A DNA stretch of 64,000 bases from Polynucleobacter sp. UB-Piko-W3 (lineage in GTDB: Bacteria > Pseudomonadota > Gammaproteobacteria > Burkholderiales > Burkholderiaceae): positions 519,545 to 583,544 of the forward strand of contig NZ_JACVPY010000002.1 in NCBI RefSeq assembly GCF_018881635.1, read 5' to 3'. Of this stretch, positions 62,577 to 64,000 are shown piece by piece. Under the pieces are notes generated by a model. The model was not told the DNA's origin. It saw nothing but the letters and a program-made list of their open reading frames with translations, and made no database searches. Each line of letters begins with the position of its first letter. Position 1 is the first letter of the stretch. The translations under genes and the position numbers were made by a program.

Positions 62577-64000
62577 ATGGCCATCAATCCTTCTAAGCCT
62601 TGGCTAAAAAATTACCCTGAAGGCGTTCCTCATGAAATCGGGCCGCTGATTCATACATCTTTGACCCAATTTTTGGATGAGTGCTTTGACCGCTTTGGAA
62701 ATCGTAAGGCTATTGAGGCTATGGGAAAGTTTTTCTCATATAAAGAACTTGATAGGCTCTCTAAAGACTTTGCTTCTTATCTACAAACTCTGAATTTAGA
62801 GAAGGGTGCCCGCGTTGCATTGATGTATCCTAATGTAATTGAGTATGTTGTCGCAATGATTGGCACTTTGCGTGCTGGCTATACAGTGGTGAACATTAAC
62901 CCGCTTTATACAGCTCGAGAGCTCGAGGCCCAATTGCTTGATAGTGGAGCATCAGTTTTGGTTGTGATGGAAAACTTTGCTTACAGATATCAAGAAATTA
63001 ATCCTATAGCGGGTATTGTGCAGGTGATTGTGAGTAGCCCAGGCGAATTAATGGGTCTGAAGGGCTATGTAATCAATTGGGTGGCTAGGAAAGTTAAAAA
63101 GTTAATTCCTGCCTGGCAGTTCGCCCACATGAGTTTCAAAGAAGCACTTCAGAAGGGCAGTCAGCAGCATTTTCACAAACCCAATATTGGCCTAGATGAC
63201 ATTGCGTTCTTGCAATACACCGGAGGTACGACTGGAACCTCTAAAGGAGCGGTATTACTTCACCGTAATATTCTTTCTAACGTGATGCAGATCGAGAGCT
63301 GGCTCAATCCAGGTCTAAAGCAAAAGCCAGAACAGCAATTGGTATTTCTGTGTGCATTGCCGATGACCCATATTTTTGCTTTAACTGCCTGTGCGTTGTT
63401 AGGTATCGCCAAAGGGAGTCTTTTAATACTTGTTCCTAATCCGCGTGACATTACTGGCTTTATCAAAATGCTCATCAAGCATCCAAATATCAATATATTC
63501 CCAGGTGTTAACACCCTTTTTCATGCGCTGATTCATCGTCCTGAGTTTAAAAAAGTGAAGCTTCCTAATCTATTAGTTACGATTGGTGGGGGCATGGCGG
63601 TTCACAAGAAAACTGCAGACCATTGGCAGGCCCTTACAGGTTCGCCTATTGCACAGGGATACGGTTTATCGGAAACATCTCCTGTTGTCTGCGTGAATAC
63701 TCCACTAGAGAAGCATTTCACAGGACATATTGGTATGCCGCTACCAAGTACCAATGTTGTGATTCTCGATGACGATGAAGTTGAGTTGCCATATGGCACG
63801 CCTGGAGAGATTTGCATTTCAGGGCCACAAGTTATGCCAGGCTATTGGAATAAGCCAGAAGAAACTAGTCATTGCATGACAGCCGATGGTTTTTTTAAGT
63901 CGGGTGATATTGGATTTATCACCGATGAAGGCTACGTCGAAATCGTTGATCGTAAGAAAGATATGATCGTGGTGGCGGGGTTCAAGGTCTTTCCGAATGA
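62577..64000 (+). CDS. long-chain acyl-CoA synthetase (FadD type), 3' end beyond window
   Basis: At least 474 residues from ATG 62577; no stop before the end. The start MAINPSKPWLKNYPEGVPHE is typical of FadD. The AMP-binding motif YTGGTTGTSKGA, then GYGLSETSPVVC, CISGPQVMPGYWNKPEETS and SGDIGFITDEGYVEIVDRKKD are the adenylate-forming signatures. The last visible codons (DMIVVAGFKVFPN) are followed in full-length enzymes by about 80 residues. The enzyme activates fatty acids to acyl-CoA. The AAAAAAGA leader has no strong Shine-Dalgarno, so coupling to the nucleosidase gene is likely. Confidence 0.93.
   Translation, partial: MAINPSKPWLKNYPEGVPHEIGPLIHTSLTQFLDECFDRFGNRKAIEAMGKFFSYKELDRLSKDFASYLQTLNLEKGARVALMYPNVIEYVVAMIGTLRAGYTVVNINPLYTARELEAQLLDSGASVLVVMENFAYRYQEINPIAGIVQVIVSSPGELMGLKGYVINWVARKVKKLIPAWQFAHMSFKEALQKGSQQHFHKPNIGLDDIAFLQYTGGTTGTSKGAVLLHRNILSNVMQIESWLNPGLKQKPEQQLVFLCALPMTHIFALTACALLGIAKGSLLILVPNPRDITGFIKMLIKHPNINIFPGVNTLFHALIHRPEFKKVKLPNLLVTIGGGMAVHKKTADHWQALTGSPIAQGYGLSETSPVVCVNTPLEKHFTGHIGMPLPSTNVVILDDDEVELPYGTPGEICISGPQVMPGYWNKPEETSHCMTADGFFKSGDIGFITDEGYVEIVDRKKDMIVVAGFKVFPN

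Overview
The window looks like chromosome of a freshwater betaproteobacterium of the family Burkholderiaceae, most likely Polynucleobacter or a close relative. This is inferred from moderate base composition, compact gene spacing, the sucA leader RNA type known from Burkholderiales, and the combination of a YbiT-type ABC-F protein, a long TrpS, a short H-NS and a FemAB-like COG3146 protein. I see no prophage, insertion sequence, CRISPR array or rRNA operon.

Region 1 (1-12939) is a sulfur-oxidation island. A truncated molybdate permease gene (modB, - strand) diverges from an ArsR-type sulfur regulator with a palindromic operator between them. Then, all on +, come soxC, soxD, soxY, soxZ, soxA, soxX and soxB, a secreted DsrE-like protein, a secreted SoxH-like metallo-beta-lactamase, a small c-type cytochrome, a TsuA/YeeE thiosulfate permease, two half-size YeeE proteins, a DUF442 rhodanese-like protein and selU. 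The first part is a complete periplasmic Sox thiosulfate-oxidising system with SoxCD, whose SoxC needs molybdenum. The tail resembles the BigR/SqrR sulfide-detoxification operon.

Region 2 (12944-25646) is mixed metabolism and stress: glutaryl-CoA dehydrogenase, a queuosine-precursor transporter, YbiT, a DUF1289 / COG3146 / glyoxalase I / ETF-quinone oxidoreductase block on -, then ScoAB CoA-transferase, an unusual CDF-transporter/alpha-beta-hydrolase fusion, and RelA.

Region 3 (25665-34408) is translation: tRNA-Val, thrS, infC (apparent ATC start), rpmI, rplT, pheS, pheT, ihfA, a MerR-like regulator, tRNA-Pro, a PaaI-like thioesterase and an H-NS-family gene behind an extremely AT-rich stretch.

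Region 4 (34425-42062) has an excisionase-type HTH protein with a degenerate receiver-like domain, then the 2-oxoglutarate dehydrogenase operon (sucA behind a structured leader, sucB, lpdA) and zapE.

Region 5 (42072-59596) is housekeeping: a PHP-domain RNase-AM-like protein, trpS, a methyltransferase, dapA, bamC, a tiny Ala/Pro-repeat lipoprotein, a RoxA-type oxygenase, an SlyD-like FKBP, cysE, trmJ, suhB, lpxH, ppiB, a TPR lipoprotein, cysS, an AlkA-like glycosylase, accA, tilS, lysC and tRNA-Ser.

Region 6 (59597-64000) has a phasin, a three-gene accessory cluster (59-residue HTH/CxxC protein, small secreted protein, zinc-ribbon/Smr protein), apt back-to-back with an MTA/SAH-nucleosidase-like gene, and the start of a FadD-type acyl-CoA ligase that runs off the end. 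There is no gene-free stretch longer than 300 bases.
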